A stretch of 64,000 nt of DNA from Sulfurimonas sp. HSL-1716 (GCF_039645975.1 NZ_CP147918.1:1116001-1180000); one strand, 5' to 3'. Shown: positions 45,569-56,401, counted from the first letter of the stretch. Translations and numbers: made by a program. The notes: generated from the letters alone by a model not told the origin.

Positions 45569-46306
45569 CTAATCTTTACTAACATATCCGATATTTTTAT
45601 CTTTGAGGTAGTTTACGAACTTATCAAACGCACTTTTTACTTTGTCAGGATCGTGGTAGCTTAGAGAAAGTTCGACCTGCGGATCGTTGTTGTTGAGAAT
45701 AGGCAAAGAGGAGAGCTCGATATCCGAAGGGATGCTTTTCATGATATCTATGAGAGTGTTTTCGCTTGTATCTGCCAAAAGGGTCTTTCGATATCTTTTT
45801 ACGGACTTGGAAAAGTATTTCTCCACACATTCCTTTATCATCGGGTGAGACATCTGGGGAAATCCTGGCACAAAAAAATATCTGTGTTCAAGCTCGAAGC
45901 CCGACATATTGTTGACGGGATTTTTTATCAGATTGGCGTTTTTCGGCAGTTGGGCCATATGTATGCGGTGAGGGTAGGCTTCCTCTTTGAACCTTTCGAT
46001 AATATCTTGTTCAAACTTTTCATGACACACCAGAGGCTCGCCCGTAAAGACATCCGCTGCGATCTGTCTTGTGAGATCGTCGGGAGTGGAACCGATACCG
46101 CCGAAACTGAAAAGCACTGCTTTTTCATCTTTTTTTATTAGCTCGAAGGCGTTTTTTATCAGCTCCTTGTCATCTTTAATGATGAAAGTCGCAAAAAGAG
46201 TATGTCCGTATGAGTTCAAAAGATCTCTTATGAACTTAAAATGCTTGTCTTCTCTTCTGTTGTTTAGTATCTCAGTCCCGATGATGACCGCATAAAAATT
46301 GTACAT
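45569..46306 (-). CDS. CinA N-terminal-like / molybdopterin-binding domain protein
   Basis: A 245-residue protein with the MoCF/CinA nucleotide-binding fold: VIIGTEILNNRREDKHF at the start and LFSFGGIGSTPDDLTRQIAADVF in the middle. The C-terminal deamidase domain of full CinA is missing. It may be a pyrophosphatase-like enzyme of the COG1058 family. The start at 46306 has GGAGAGAGG upstream and is preferred over an ATG ten codons earlier. Confidence 0.82.
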   Translation of the reverse strand: MYNFYAVIIGTEILNNRREDKHFKFIRDLLNSYGHTLFATFIIKDDKELIKNAFELIKKDEKAVLFSFGGIGSTPDDLTRQIAADVFTGEPLVCHEKFEQDIIERFKEEAYPHRIHMAQLPKNANLIKNPVNNMSGFELEHRYFFVPGFPQMSHPMIKECVEKYFSKSVKRYRKTLLADTSENTLIDIMKSIPSDIELSSLPILNNNDPQVELSLSYHDPDKVKSAFDKFVNYLKDKNIGYVSKD

Positions 46307-46424
46307 GTCCCTCTCTCCGGCTTTTAAAAAAGTCAATGATTATAATGACAATAATGTTACATATGGCTTACATATAACGAACTATCTGCTATTATTTTAC
46401 ATAGAAAAACCTAAGGATAAAGAT

Positions 46425-46694
46425 ATGTCATATTCACAACAGCTTGAAGAGTTGATAAAAGAAAGCGTCATACCCGATATAGAAGAAAGAATGGACGAGC
46501 TCTACACCGTCATAGCCGATAAAAAGAACAGATCTATCGACGAAGCAAAAGAGGAACTAGAAGAGCTTATAGAGTTCCGCGACGACCTAAAAGACGTTTT
46601 GGTGGACATCGAATGCGGCGAAATCGACGAAGATGAATGCAAAGAGATGATAGCGGATATCTTGGAAGCTCAAAAAGGCGATGAAGAGGAGTGA
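46425..46694 (+). CDS. Small acidic helical protein
   Basis: An 89-residue, very acidic, all-helical protein (EELIKESVIPDIEERMDELY; later DECKEMIADILEAQKGDEEE), probably coiled-coil. ATG at 46425 has AAGGA 8 bases upstream; the longer frame from 46299 overlaps the divergent CinA-like start and is rejected. No function known. adk follows 63 bases on. Confidence 0.6.
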   Translation: MSYSQQLEELIKESVIPDIEERMDELYTVIADKKNRSIDEAKEELEELIEFRDDLKDVLVDIECGEIDEDECKEMIADILEAQKGDEEE

Positions 46695-46721
46695 TCCTAG
46701 TTTTCTTTAAACTCATTTGTA

Positions 46722-46727
46722 TATAAT
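46722..46727 (+). promoter_or_regulatory. -10 box for adk
   Basis: TATAAT in TTTGTATATAATTGC, 30 bases before the adk ATG. Confidence 0.5.
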
Positions 46728-46754
46728 TGCAACAATAAAACAGATAGGACTTAA

Positions 46755-47405
<651 letters not shown>

Positions 47406-47427
47406 GCAGTTTAGCAACCCTTCAAAA

Positions 47428-47461
47428 AGCAGTTACAGTTTTGTTTTGAACTGTGACTGCT
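47428..47461. terminator. Bidirectional-type terminator hairpin after adk
   Basis: A 13-pair stem (AGCAGTTACAGTT / AACTGTGACTGCT, one G-T pair) with an 8-base loop, 22 bases after adk. On the minus strand it is followed by TTTTT. It could stop transcription from both sides. Confidence 0.65.
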
Positions 47462-47596
47462 GTTCTTCCATATTTCAAGTTTCCATCATATTTCTATGAA
47501 ATAAGCAAAAATATTCAGAATAATTTATAATTTAGCAATAGTTGCATAAAATGAGTGATATAAAATAGCTATATTATAAAGAAGGGACTCCACAGG

Positions 47597-48451
47597 ATGG
47601 CACCTAAAGATGACACAAACTGGATGAAAAAACTATCTCATGTAACAGTTAGACTAGAATCAAAATTAAAAGACAATACAATATCAGTAGGAACAGGATT
47701 TTTTTATATCTTTCAAGATGATTCAAAAGGATATCATTATAATATAATAACCAATAAACATGTTGTGCAAGATTCAATTGAAACTACTTTTTATTTATCA
47801 TTAAAAGATGATGAAAACAAGCGTTCAAATCAAACAGTTCAAATTGGGCTAGATGAAAAAGATATGGTATGGATTAATCATCCTGATGCAAATATAGATT
47901 TGTGTGCAATGCCATTAACACCAATATTAGCAATACTTCATAAAGAAGCAGATTTTAAATTTCATATAGAATATATACATGGTTATATTTCTAATTTTTG
48001 GTCAGAAAAATTTACATCATATGAAGAAGTTTTAATGATAGGCTATCCTAATGGAATTTGGGATCAAATGAATAACAGACCAATATTTAGGAAAGGTATT
48101 ACTGCTACAGATTATAATATAGATTATAATGGAAAAAAAGAATTTTTAATTGATATTGCAAGTTATGGTGGATCAAGTGGTTCACCTGTATTTTGGTATG
48201 ACAAAAACAGCAAGAATCCAATACCATATCTATTAGGAGTGTTGTATGCTGGAATGGTGAGTACGTTAGAAGGAAATATAGAAATCGTTCAGATACCAAC
48301 AGGAACAAAACCTATATCTAAAACACAAATACCTATTAACTTGGGAATAATTATTAAAGCAGAGTGTATTGATGCACTAGAAAAGGAATTTGTATCTTAT
48401 GTATTGGATATAAAAGAACGATATAACAATACCTTAGATAGAAGCACTTAA
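47597..48451 (+). CDS. Trypsin-like serine protease, AT-rich gene
   Basis: A 284-residue protein of chymotrypsin/S1 fold. The triad is readable: His55 (ITNKHVV), Asp101 (HPDANIDLCAM), Ser194 (YGGSSGSPVF). No signal peptide or PDZ domain is visible, so it is probably cytoplasmic. Base use is clearly more AT-rich than in the neighbours, with many AAA, ATA and AAT codons, and it sits between two adenylate kinase genes, which points to later insertion. Stand-alone proteases of this type occur in defence loci, but nothing here proves such a role. Confidence 0.8.
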   Translation: MAPKDDTNWMKKLSHVTVRLESKLKDNTISVGTGFFYIFQDDSKGYHYNIITNKHVVQDSIETTFYLSLKDDENKRSNQTVQIGLDEKDMVWINHPDANIDLCAMPLTPILAILHKEADFKFHIEYIHGYISNFWSEKFTSYEEVLMIGYPNGIWDQMNNRPIFRKGITATDYNIDYNGKKEFLIDIASYGGSSGSPVFWYDKNSKNPIPYLLGVLYAGMVSTLEGNIEIVQIPTGTKPISKTQIPINLGIIIKAECIDALEKEFVSYVLDIKERYNNTLDRST

Positions 48452-48487
48452 TCCTGTGAGAACAACTGCTTTTATGCTAAGCGTTGG

Positions 48488-49057
48488 CTATATCTTCGTT
48501 TTTATAAAACTTTCCATCTCGGAAACTATCTCTTCGATTGTTCCTTCACCGCTTATTACATGTAAAAGATTTTTAGCACTGTAAAAGTCTTGAATCTCTG
48601 CAAGAGGTTCTGTGTAGACCTTCATACGGTTGTTGAACACTTCGTTGTTGTCATCGGCTCCGCGTGCACGTCCTAGAACTCTGTCGCGCGCAGTTTCTTC
48701 GCTTACACGTACTTCTATGACACTGCCGAGCTCTAAAGAGGAGTCGGTTTGTAAGTACTCATCCAGTGCGTTAAGCTGTTCCATGCTTCTAGGATAACCG
48801 TCGATGATAATGATGTCACTCGGAGCTTTTTTGATGGCGTTTACGATGGTCTCTATGGCTATCTTGATGGGTACGATAAGCCCTTTGGATATGTAGCTCT
48901 CTATCTCTTTTCCGAGCGTGCTTCCGCTTGCAGCCTCCGCTCTGAGCATATCACCCGTGGAGTAGTGGGTTATTTGGTTGTTTTGTTTTGCTATAAGCTC
49001 AGCATCCGTCGTTTTACCGGAGCCCGGAGCACCGATAATAAGAAAAAGCTTTTTCAT
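48488..49057 (-). CDS. Adenylate kinase, short type
   Basis: A 189-residue P-loop kinase: [52 protein letters not shown] and [21 protein letters not shown]. The LID insert is short, as in Helicobacter and Campylobacter Adk. It starts inside the aspS stop (TAATG). It is not a copy of the long-type adk nearby but a different family branch, so the genome has two. Which one is the main enzyme is unknown. Confidence 0.88.
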   Translation of the reverse strand: MKKLFLIIGAPGSGKTTDAELIAKQNNQITHYSTGDMLRAEAASGSTLGKEIESYISKGLIVPIKIAIETIVNAIKKAPSDIIIIDGYPRSMEQLNALDEYLQTDSSLELGSVIEVRVSEETARDRVLGRARGADDNNEVFNNRMKVYTEPLAEIQDFYSAKNLLHVISGEGTIEEIVSEMESFIKTKI

Positions 49058-50814
49058 TACGCTTTTACTTGCTCGCGGATTCTGATGTGAAGCTCTTTAA
49101 GCTGGTCGCTGTCTACGGTGCTTGGCGCCTGAGTCAGGATACAAGAAGCTTTTTGCGTTTTAGGGAAGGCGATGACGTCACGGATGCTTGATTTTTTGCT
49201 TATCAACATCATAAGTCTGTCAAAACCGATAGCAAAACCGCCGTGCGGAGGTGCTCCGAACTTCAGCGCATCAAGCAGGAAGCCGAATTTATCTTGCGCT
49301 TCCTCTTCGCCGATGCCAAGAAGTTTGAATATCTCTTCTTGAATTTCAGGTTTATGGATACGGATACTTCCACCGCCTAGTTCAGTACCGTTTAAAACGA
49401 TATCGTAAGCGATAGATTCGATCTCTTCGACATCCTCTTTATCTGTATCTTTAGGCATAGTAAACGGATGGTGAAGCGCTTTAACGCGACCGTCTTCAAC
49501 CTCGAACATCGGGAAGTCCACGACCCATACGAATTCAAATCTGTCTTTGTCTACAAGATTCATCTTCTCATGTTCGGCGATGAAGATTCTAAAACGTCCC
49601 ATATAGTCAAGTACCGTTTTCTTGTCGCCTGCACCGAAGAACACGACGTCGCCGACTTGAAGTTCGGTTCTCTCTATAATGAGCTGAATGTCCTCTTCAC
49701 TGAAGAACTTCGTAAGCGGACCTTTAAGACCGTCCTCTTTCATCTGGAAGTATCCAAGACCGTGAGCACCGAATTTTCTTACAAAGTCTTCGAAGCTTTT
49801 CATCTCTCTTTTTGAAAATACCAGGTCAGCACCCGGGACTTTTAAAGCTTTGATGCGGTTCGTATGAGGCTTTTTGGCGATGTTTGTAAATATCTCGTTA
49901 TCGCAACGCTCGAAAATGTCGATGACGTCGACCATTTTAAGGTCATAGCGCATATCCGGTTTGTCAGAACCGTACCATTCCATAGCGTCATTGTGTTTGA
50001 TGCGGTTAAACGGCGGTTTTACGTCGATACCGCAAGCTCCGAACATTCCCGTTAGAAGCTCTTCGGCCACTTTGATGACCTCTTCTTGGTCGCAAAAGCT
50101 CATCTCGACGTCTATCTGCGTAAATTCGGGCTGTCTGTCGGCTCTTAAGTCTTCGTCTCTGAAACATTTTGCGATCTGAAAATATCTGTCAAATCCGCCT
50201 ACCATAAGCAGCTGTTTGAAAAGCTGAGGAGATTGCGGAAGTGCATAAAACTCACCGTTGTGTACGCGTGAAGGGACTAGGTAGTCTCTCGCACCCTCAG
50301 GAGTCGATTTTGTAAGGATAGGCGTCTCAACTTCCAAGAAACCGTGTGCATCAAGTACGTTACGCGCTGCGATAGCGGCTTTTGAACGAAGACGGAACGT
50401 CTCGTACATCTCAGGATCACGAAGCTCTAAATAACGGTATTTCAGACGAGTCTCTTCACCCACATGTTTGTCGCCGATGACAAAAGGGGTAGGGGCGCTT
50501 TTATTTTCTATCTTTAATGTATCTACGACAAGTTCTATCTCACCTGTTTTTAAACGAGGGTTTACAAGTCCTTCGCCGCGGGGACGGATCTTGCCCGTTG
50601 CCACAAGCACAAACTCATCGCGAACGCCATCAGCAATTTTATGCGCCTCGGCATTGTCGGATGGGTCACAAACAAGTTGAATCAATCCACTTTTATCGCG
50701 TATATCGATAAAAATGATCCCTCCGTGGTCACGGTAGCTGTTCGCCCAACCAGCTACGGTTACTACTTCATCAACGTTCTTTATGCTTAAGTCTGTACAA
50801 TAATGAGTTCTCAA
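49057..50814 (-). CDS. aspS: Aspartyl-tRNA synthetase
   Basis: A 585-residue class II synthetase. An N-terminal anticodon-binding OB fold ([20 protein letters not shown]) is followed by motif 2 ([20 protein letters not shown]) and motif 3 ([13 protein letters not shown]), with a GAD insertion between. The start is TTG at 50814 ([15 protein letters not shown] follows), with AGGA 8 bases upstream; no ATG lies near, and the in-frame extension to 51021 reads as non-coding. Coupled to the short adenylate kinase by TAATG. Confidence 0.95.
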   Translation of the reverse strand: MRTHYCTDLSIKNVDEVVTVAGWANSYRDHGGIIFIDIRDKSGLIQLVCDPSDNAEAHKIADGVRDEFVLVATGKIRPRGEGLVNPRLKTGEIELVVDTLKIENKSAPTPFVIGDKHVGEETRLKYRYLELRDPEMYETFRLRSKAAIAARNVLDAHGFLEVETPILTKSTPEGARDYLVPSRVHNGEFYALPQSPQLFKQLLMVGGFDRYFQIAKCFRDEDLRADRQPEFTQIDVEMSFCDQEEVIKVAEELLTGMFGACGIDVKPPFNRIKHNDAMEWYGSDKPDMRYDLKMVDVIDIFERCDNEIFTNIAKKPHTNRIKALKVPGADLVFSKREMKSFEDFVRKFGAHGLGYFQMKEDGLKGPLTKFFSEEDIQLIIERTELQVGDVVFFGAGDKKTVLDYMGRFRIFIAEHEKMNLVDKDRFEFVWVVDFPMFEVEDGRVKALHHPFTMPKDTDKEDVEEIESIAYDIVLNGTELGGGSIRIHKPEIQEEIFKLLGIGEEEAQDKFGFLLDALKFGAPPHGGFAIGFDRLMMLISKKSSIRDVIAFPKTQKASCILTQAPSTVDSDQLKELHIRIREQVKA

Positions 50815-50886
50815 ATCTAGATTCCTAAAGAAAAATTTTTCGCGATTATAACCAAAGTATACTGATATCAATATAAATGCCTGCCC

Positions 50887-50916
50887 TTGACAAAACGTTA
50901 TATAAAAATATATACT
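50887..50916 (+). promoter_or_regulatory. Sigma-70 promoter of the porin-mod operon
   Basis: TTGACA (50887-50892) and TATACT (50911-50916), 18 bases apart. The space between holds a ModE-like site, so a bound repressor would block RNA polymerase. The leader to the porin ATG is about 110 bases. Confidence 0.65.
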
Positions 50917-50919
50917 ACG
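50896..50919 (+). promoter_or_regulatory. ModE-like operator 1
   Basis: CGTTATAT, 8 bases, ATACTACG: the same 8-8-8 layout as the E. coli ModE site (CGTTATAT-N8-ACATAACG). The left half is identical; the right half matches 5 of 8. It covers the spacer and -10 of the operon promoter. Confidence 0.55.
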
Positions 50920-50921
50920 GT

Positions 50922-50945
50922 CATTATTTCCAAAAATACATAACG
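50922..50945 (+). promoter_or_regulatory. ModE-like operator 2
   Basis: CATTATTT, 8 bases, ACATAACG: the right half is identical to the E. coli ModE half-site and the left matches 6 of 8. It starts 2 bases after operator 1. Confidence 0.5.
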
Positions 50946-50990
50946 CTTTTTTCGTTGAAAGAACGATTTTTGCATATACCGTTATGTATT
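50935..50990 (+). repeat. Long inverted repeat in the porin leader
   Basis: AATACATAACG (50935-50945) and CGTTATGTATT (50980-50990) are exact reverse complements; between them is a smaller dyad TCGTT/AACGA (50952-50966). The right arm starts a third ModE-like site (50980-51004, CGTTATGT...TATAACCG, one base longer). The two arms could pair DNA-bound proteins or fold in the mRNA leader. Confidence 0.6.
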
Positions 50991-51034
50991 GAAATATATA
51001 ACCGGAAAAACGGCTAATCAAAAAAAGGAAAAAG

Positions 51035-52507
51035 ATGAACTCAAGTAAAATGGCAACAATATCTTTGGCGGCTGTACTCCTTTGTATGAGTACGCAGCTA
51101 TCTGCACAGGATGATGCTCCAAAACAGGCATTAAAAACAAATTATCAGCTTATATACAATGTAAAACCGAAGCAGGCGGACAGTTTCGGCGATATGTTTA
51201 AAAAGGGTGACTTCTTCGGAAGACTGCGCTCAAATACATTTTTGTTTAATTGGGCGAACAATACCTCTAAAGACACCCTGTCAAGCGGTTTGGGCGGTTC
51301 TTTGGTGTATCAAAGCGCTGTTTATAATGATTTTGACGTAAGGCTTGGGTTGTATTACAGCCATGGTTTTGTGGACAATGCATCTTCGTCCGTTGCAAAT
51401 CTAAAGGGAGGGGCGGACACTTTAAACAAGTATGACTACAACCAAAACGGTTCTCAGGATCTTTATGCGCTCTCACAGGCATATGTCCGCTACAGCGGCA
51501 TCTCAAAAAGCGATATTATCGTGGGGCGCCAGCTGGTAGAAACGTTCTTTACCGCTTCAAATGACACAAAAATGATCCCTGAAACCTTCGACGGTATCGT
51601 TTTTAATTCCAAATCCATACCGAACACAAAAATACGCGTTGCATATCTGGCCGATGAGAAGATGCGCGGACACAGCAATACAAACTCTCCTTTGGTATAC
51701 AAAAGCGGCTCTACGACAGATACGATCAATGATGATACGGCAATGCATAAAGGTTTGACATATACCAATCTGATGGCACACGGCAAATCCACCGCCGCAC
51801 CGCTTATAATCGCAGAAGCGCATAACAGATCCGTTAAAAACTTAAAGTTAGATGCTTCAGGGTACAGCGTTCCCGAGCTGGTAGGGCAAGGCATGATAGA
51901 AGCGAATTACAAGATCCCTTTTAACAATGATCTTTCGATAACTCCCGGTTTTAGATATCTGCACCAATTTGACGAAGGTGCAGGAAAAGTAGGGGGTGCG
52001 GCACTTACCGGTTCGTTGGCGGGACATACCGGCGATTACGGCGGATATAAAAAAGCGGACTCCCTTGAATCCAACATGATCGCTGCTCGATTGGTAACGA
52101 AATACAAAAAACTTCAAGTGAATCTCGGTTACTCAAACGTATTTGACGAAGCGGATCTTGTAAACCCGTGGAGGGCCTTTCCTACCAGCGGTTATACGCG
52201 TTCGATGGCCCGCTATAACTGGTATGCGGATTCAAGAAGCTATCGTATTCAAATGACCCTTAACAAGAATAAAACAGGAGTGTACAAAGATCCGTACATC
52301 GAACTTTCTGCACTTCATACGGATAACGACGCGGCAAAAGGGTTATACAGTGAAAACTACTATTATGCGGGGATCACGCAAAACTTTCCCTCTATGCCTG
52401 AGCTGCAATGGCGTTTTAGAATCGGTTACGACGATGTCTTGAAAACTCCGACAACGACGGTCGATGACAACTTGGATACTCGTTTAGAGTTCAACTACCT
52501 GTTTTAA
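51035..52507 (+). CDS. Outer-membrane porin heading the molybdate operon
   Basis: A 490-residue protein with a signal peptide (to about LSAQ, residue 24) and a body of amphipathic beta strands that ends in LEFNYLF, the terminal aromatic residue typical of barrels. It resembles the OprD-like porins common in Campylobacterota. AAGGAAAAAG precedes the ATG. It is the first gene of an operon with modA, mop, modD, modB and modC, 11 bases before modA, under ModE-like operators. A role in molybdate or tungstate passage through the outer membrane is inferred from that. Confidence 0.83.
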   Translation: MNSSKMATISLAAVLLCMSTQLSAQDDAPKQALKTNYQLIYNVKPKQADSFGDMFKKGDFFGRLRSNTFLFNWANNTSKDTLSSGLGGSLVYQSAVYNDFDVRLGLYYSHGFVDNASSSVANLKGGADTLNKYDYNQNGSQDLYALSQAYVRYSGISKSDIIVGRQLVETFFTASNDTKMIPETFDGIVFNSKSIPNTKIRVAYLADEKMRGHSNTNSPLVYKSGSTTDTINDDTAMHKGLTYTNLMAHGKSTAAPLIIAEAHNRSVKNLKLDASGYSVPELVGQGMIEANYKIPFNNDLSITPGFRYLHQFDEGAGKVGGAALTGSLAGHTGDYGGYKKADSLESNMIAARLVTKYKKLQVNLGYSNVFDEADLVNPWRAFPTSGYTRSMARYNWYADSRSYRIQMTLNKNKTGVYKDPYIELSALHTDNDAAKGLYSENYYYAGITQNFPSMPELQWRFRIGYDDVLKTPTTTVDDNLDTRLEFNYLF

Positions 52508-52518
52508 AAGGAAAAAAT

Positions 52519-53265
52519 ATGAAAAAAATAATCTTGGCGTTAATCGTTTCAATATCCTCTCTTTTGGCAGGCGAGATCAATCTTGCGGTAGCCGCAAACG
52601 TCAGCTATGCTATGGACGAATTAAAAGCGGAATTCGCAAAAATGCATCCCTCTACAAAAGTGGAAGTCACACTCGGAAGCAGCGGAAAGCTGACGGCACA
52701 GATAAACAACGGCGCGCCTTTTGGGCTTTTCATGTCCGCGAACATGAAGTATCCACAAGCCCTTTATAAAGAGGGGATGGCAACGACCAAACCTATAGTC
52801 TATGCACAAGGAGCACTGGCATACTTCAGCACTAAAAAACAGGATTTCTCTCAAGGCATAAAACTGCTCGAATCAAAAGATATACAAAAAATAGCGGTCG
52901 CAAATCCTAAAACGGCGCCTTACGGCAAAGCAGCGATGGAAGCAATGAAAAACGGCAGCGTCTTTGACAGTGTCAAAGACAAGTTCGTTTACGCCGAAAG
53001 CATCTCTCAAACGGTCGCGTACTCTATAAGTGCAGCAGATATCGGTTTTATCGCGAAATCTTCGCTTTACTCCCCTAAAATGGCACGCTACAAGGAAGGC
53101 GTAAACTTTAAAGACGTAGACGCAGACTTGTATACGCCGATAAAACAAGGTATAGTTTTGTTGAAATTTGCAAACGGCAACAAAGAGTATAGAGAGTTTT
53201 ACGATTTTATCCTAAGCGCAAAAGCAAAAGAAATATTTAAAAAATATGGATATTTGGTCCAATGA
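52519..53265 (+). CDS. modA: Molybdate ABC transporter substrate-binding protein
   Basis: A 248-residue periplasmic protein with signal peptide (MKKIILALIVSISSLLAG). ANVSYAMDELKAEFAKMHP, TLGSSGKLTAQINNGAPFGLFMSAN and AVANPKTAPYGKAA are the conserved oxyanion-binding segments of ModA. It delivers molybdate to ModB/ModC. Coupled to the mop gene by ATGA. Confidence 0.94.
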   Translation: MKKIILALIVSISSLLAGEINLAVAANVSYAMDELKAEFAKMHPSTKVEVTLGSSGKLTAQINNGAPFGLFMSANMKYPQALYKEGMATTKPIVYAQGALAYFSTKKQDFSQGIKLLESKDIQKIAVANPKTAPYGKAAMEAMKNGSVFDSVKDKFVYAESISQTVAYSISAADIGFIAKSSLYSPKMARYKEGVNFKDVDADLYTPIKQGIVLLKFANGNKEYREFYDFILSAKAKEIFKKYGYLVQ

Positions 53266-53666
53266 ATATGATCGATGCGGCTGTGACCGATATAAAAAAA
53301 CATGAAAACATCTCAGCTGTATATTTTGATGCAAACGGCGTGAAGCTGAGCATGGTGGCACTTGAACTGGATCCTGCCATTGGACCGGGCATAAAAGTGA
53401 AGCTAAAAGTAAAAGCGACGAATATCGCACTGTCCAAAGGTCTGAACTCGCAAACAAGCATAGCAAACCAGCTTAAAACTGTTGTGCAAGATGTCGTACA
53501 CGGCCAGATCCTATGCAGTGTGAAACTCGATATGCAGGGGGTGATATTAGAAAGTATCATCACCCAAAATTCTGCATCTGCTATGGGTATAAAAGCCGGT
53601 GACGAGCTCATTGCCTTGATAAAATCAAACGATGTATCGATAGCATCGTTTGAAGAAGAACATTAA
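53262..53666 (+). CDS. Mop/TOBE molybdate-binding protein
   Basis: A 134-residue protein made of two TOBE-like halves (about 16-60 and 82-127), each of the molbindin type (VKLKVKATNIALSKG in the first). It lacks the DNA-binding domain of ModE, so it is more likely a molybdate store or buffer. It lies between modA and modD. Regulation of the operon must come from a ModE encoded elsewhere. Confidence 0.82.
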   Translation: MNMIDAAVTDIKKHENISAVYFDANGVKLSMVALELDPAIGPGIKVKLKVKATNIALSKGLNSQTSIANQLKTVVQDVVHGQILCSVKLDMQGVILESIITQNSASAMGIKAGDELIALIKSNDVSIASFEEEH

Positions 53667-53680
53667 TAAAAGGATATCTC

Positions 53681-54526
53681 TTGTCTTTGCTTTTAGACGC
53701 GGAACTTTTGGAATATATACGTGAAGACATGCCTTATTTTGATCTCACGACCACAATGCTCGGCGAGGATTTCGACGATGCGATACTCGAGATAAGGACA
53801 CGGGAAGAAACTGTTGTGGCATGCAGTGAAGAAGCGGCACGCATCGCCGAACTTTTGGGCTGTGAAGTAGAGTTTTTCGTTCCTTCGTCAAACAGGGTTA
53901 AAGCCCAAGAGGCGATCCTTCGCATAAAAGCCAAAGGTGAGATCCTGCATCGGGCTTGGAAGCTGACACAGGTACTTTTGGAATATGCCTGCGGAATGGC
54001 GACATACGCAAACGACATGCTCTTAAACGTACAGAAAGTAAATAGGCACTGTGAGATACTCGTCACGAGAAAAAGCATCCCTTTTGCCAAAAAATTTGCC
54101 GTCCGTGCACTGCTTTGCGGAGGAGTACTTCCGCACAGACTTGGACTCTCCGAATCTATTTTGATTTTTTCACACCACCGTTCGCTTTTTAAAGATACAG
54201 ATGCATTTAAAGATGCTTTTAAAAGATTAAAACCAAAAGCGGTCGAAAAAAAGATCGTAGTCGAATGCGAGGATATTCAAGATGCAAAAGAGATGCTTAT
54301 GCTTGGTGCGGATGTGATACAGATGGACAAGTGCGCCTTGGATATATTTTCAGATCTTGTCGGGTATAGACAAACCCATTTCCCCGATGCAAAGATAACC
54401 GCAGCAGGGGGCATAAACAAAGATAACGCCGCAGAGTTTGCAAAAACAGGTGTGGATGCGATTATAACGAGCAGTCCGTATCAGGCGAAAATGGCCGATC
54501 TCAGTGCCAAATGGATAAAAATATGA
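53681..54526 (+). CDS. modD: ModD, quinolinate phosphoribosyltransferase-like protein
   Basis: A 281-residue protein homologous to NadC that accompanies molybdate transport genes. [21 protein letters not shown], the loop with [19 protein letters not shown] and ADVIQMDKC are conserved. Its reaction is not established. The start is TTG with AAGGA 7 bases upstream. It overlaps modB. Confidence 0.9.
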   Translation: MSLLLDAELLEYIREDMPYFDLTTTMLGEDFDDAILEIRTREETVVACSEEAARIAELLGCEVEFFVPSSNRVKAQEAILRIKAKGEILHRAWKLTQVLLEYACGMATYANDMLLNVQKVNRHCEILVTRKSIPFAKKFAVRALLCGGVLPHRLGLSESILIFSHHRSLFKDTDAFKDAFKRLKPKAVEKKIVVECEDIQDAKEMLMLGADVIQMDKCALDIFSDLVGYRQTHFPDAKITAAGGINKDNAAEFAKTGVDAIITSSPYQAKMADLSAKWIKI

Positions 54527-55206
54527 ACGGTATGAACTTCGAACCTTTTTTTCTCTCCTTTAAACTGGCCGCGTCCACCACGTTCATTCTTTTTATCATA
54601 GCACTGCCGTTGAGCTGGTGGCTGAGCCAGACGAACAACAGGTTTAAACCCGTCATAGAGGCCTTTGTATCCCTTCCGATCGTTTTACCGCCGTCGGTTC
54701 TCGGTTTTTACATACTCTACGCACTCTCGTACAATTCGCCTTTGGGCGCATTTATGGACCACTATTTCGGTGTCAAAATGGTCTTTAATTTTACGGGACT
54801 TGTGATCGCGAGCTGTTTTTACTCCTTTCCTTTTATGGTCCAGCCGCTGCAAAGCGGTTTTGAGTCGCTTAATAAAAATATGCTTGAAGCTTCCTATATA
54901 GCGGGTAAAAGCAGGATCACGACTCTTTTGCATGTAGCGCTTCCAAACGTCAAACCCGCGCTTATCACGGCTCTTATCATCACATTTGCGCATACGGTAG
55001 GCGAATTCGGTGTGGTATTGATGGTCGGAGGTTCTATCCCCGGAGAGACGAAAGTCGCTTCTGTGGCTATTTATGAATATGTCGAGATCATGGATTATAA
55101 ATCTGCGCATATCTACAGCGCACTTATGGTTTTGATAAGCTTTTTCGTACTGCTTGGAGTCTATTTTTTCAATCAGCATCAAAATCGTAAGATGGGCGTC
55201 ATATGA
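54523..55206 (+). CDS. modB: Molybdate ABC transporter permease
   Basis: A 227-residue membrane protein with about five to six helices. The EAA loop that contacts ModC is [20 protein letters not shown]. The ATG at 54523 overlaps the modD stop as ATGA and is preferred; one in-frame ATG lies four codons earlier and one three codons later. Coupled to modC by ATGA. Confidence 0.93.
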   Translation: MNGMNFEPFFLSFKLAASTTFILFIIALPLSWWLSQTNNRFKPVIEAFVSLPIVLPPSVLGFYILYALSYNSPLGAFMDHYFGVKMVFNFTGLVIASCFYSFPFMVQPLQSGFESLNKNMLEASYIAGKSRITTLLHVALPNVKPALITALIITFAHTVGEFGVVLMVGGSIPGETKVASVAIYEYVEIMDYKSAHIYSALMVLISFFVLLGVYFFNQHQNRKMGVI

Positions 55207-56060
55207 TGATAAAACTGGATATACAAAAAACACTTTACACGACAAACGGGCATGTCGATCTTGATATCGATATCGCCATCAAGAAAAATGAGTTCGTAGC
55301 TCTCAGCGGCGTAAGCGGAAGCGGTAAAACGACTCTTTTGCGTATACTCGCAGGGCTTGAAACGGCTAAAGGCGAGATAGATGTCTTCGGCTCCAAATGG
55401 CTCGATTTAAAAAAAGCTCTTCCTCCTCAAGAAAGGGGCATAGGCTTTGTGTTTCAGGATTATGCGCTGTTTTTGAACATGACTGTTTTGCAGAACCTGC
55501 TTTTTGTCAGTAAAGACGCCAAACTGGCATCACATCTTTTAGAACTGACGGGGCTGAGTGAATTAAAAGAGAGATATCCCGCTATGCTCAGCGGCGGACA
55601 GCGTCAGCGCGTTTCTTTATGCCGTGCTTTGATGAAACGCCCGAAGATACTGCTTATGGACGAGCCTCTTTCGGCTCTTGATCCCGAGATGAGAACAAAA
55701 CTTCAGCATGACATTCTCCGTCTTCATAAAGAGTTCGATACGACCACCATTATGGTCAGTCACGACCCAAGCGAGATGTACAGACTGGCAACGAGAGTAC
55801 TTGTGCTTGAACATGGAAAGATCATAAAGGACGGATTGGCAAAGGATGTCCTGCTTAAAACATCGGGAAGTCAGAAATTTACGCTTCAAGGCGAGCTTTT
55901 AGAGATAAAAAAAGCCGACGTGATCTATATTGCAATAGTCGCTATAGGACAGCAGATAGTCGAGATAGTTCTCGATTCAAACGAAGCAAAAAGCTTTCAA
56001 CCGGGGCAAACCGTACAAGTTAGTACAAAAGCCTTTTCGCCCTCTATCTCCGCTCTTTAA
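55203..56060 (+). CDS. modC: Molybdate ABC transporter ATP-binding protein
   Basis: A 285-residue ATPase: Walker [16 protein letters not shown], signature [15 protein letters not shown], Walker [14 protein letters not shown]-loop [10 protein letters not shown] short C-terminal TOBE segment (about 225-285) is present, as usual for ModC. Last gene of the operon; it overlaps the convergent 74-codon gene by 4 bases. Confidence 0.95.
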   Translation: MMIKLDIQKTLYTTNGHVDLDIDIAIKKNEFVALSGVSGSGKTTLLRILAGLETAKGEIDVFGSKWLDLKKALPPQERGIGFVFQDYALFLNMTVLQNLLFVSKDAKLASHLLELTGLSELKERYPAMLSGGQRQRVSLCRALMKRPKILLMDEPLSALDPEMRTKLQHDILRLHKEFDTTTIMVSHDPSEMYRLATRVLVLEHGKIIKDGLAKDVLLKTSGSQKFTLQGELLEIKKADVIYIAIVAIGQQIVEIVLDSNEAKSFQPGQTVQVSTKAFSPSISAL

Positions 56061-56281
56061 GCATATGTGTCTAAAAGATTCGTAGAGGTCACCGTCGGTG
56101 TCACATCTTTTTTTTCCGTGCTTAAAAAGGTCTGTGCATCGCTTGTAGTCTGGTTGGTGTTTTGCAAAAGTTCAGACCCTTGCTGCTGCGACGATGCCTG
56201 CTGTTTTACACTGGGATCAGGCCTTCCTATCTGTATCTGACTGGAATAAGGTGACTCAAATATATATCTGGTGATATTCAT
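56057..56281 (-). CDS. Small hypothetical protein rich in Ser, Thr and Gln
   Basis: A 74-residue, hydrophilic, probably disordered protein (QQASSQQQGSELLQNTNQT) ending in TNLLDTYA. The ATG has AAGGAGG 7 bases upstream, a strong site. The short C-terminal LLDxxA resembles the end of the flagellar-rod-like mini-protein at 42968, which may be chance. Function unknown. Confidence 0.5.
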   Translation of the reverse strand: MNITRYIFESPYSSQIQIGRPDPSVKQQASSQQQGSELLQNTNQTTSDAQTFLSTEKKDVTPTVTSTNLLDTYA

Positions 56282-56372
56282 AAAATCCTCCTTTGCGCTT
56301 TGATAAATTATAACATATTATTTATTTAAAATTTTTATAAAAAAAGCTTGCGTAAAAGTGAATTTATAGGAG

Positions 56373-56378
56373 TATAAT
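56373..56378 (+). promoter_or_regulatory. -10 box for the DUF2156 gene
   Basis: TATAAT in GGAGTATAATTTT, 23 bases before the ATG. Confidence 0.5.
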
Positions 56379-56401
56379 TTTAAAAAAATACAAGGTTGCC
56401 A

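Noticed and set aside
50815-51021. N-terminal extension of aspS by 69 codons
   Set aside because: AspRS homology starts at RTHYCTDL; the extension runs through promoter and operator sequence of the opposite operon.
53262-53666. Mop gene as ModE
   Set aside because: Only TOBE domains are present; there is no N-terminal winged helix.
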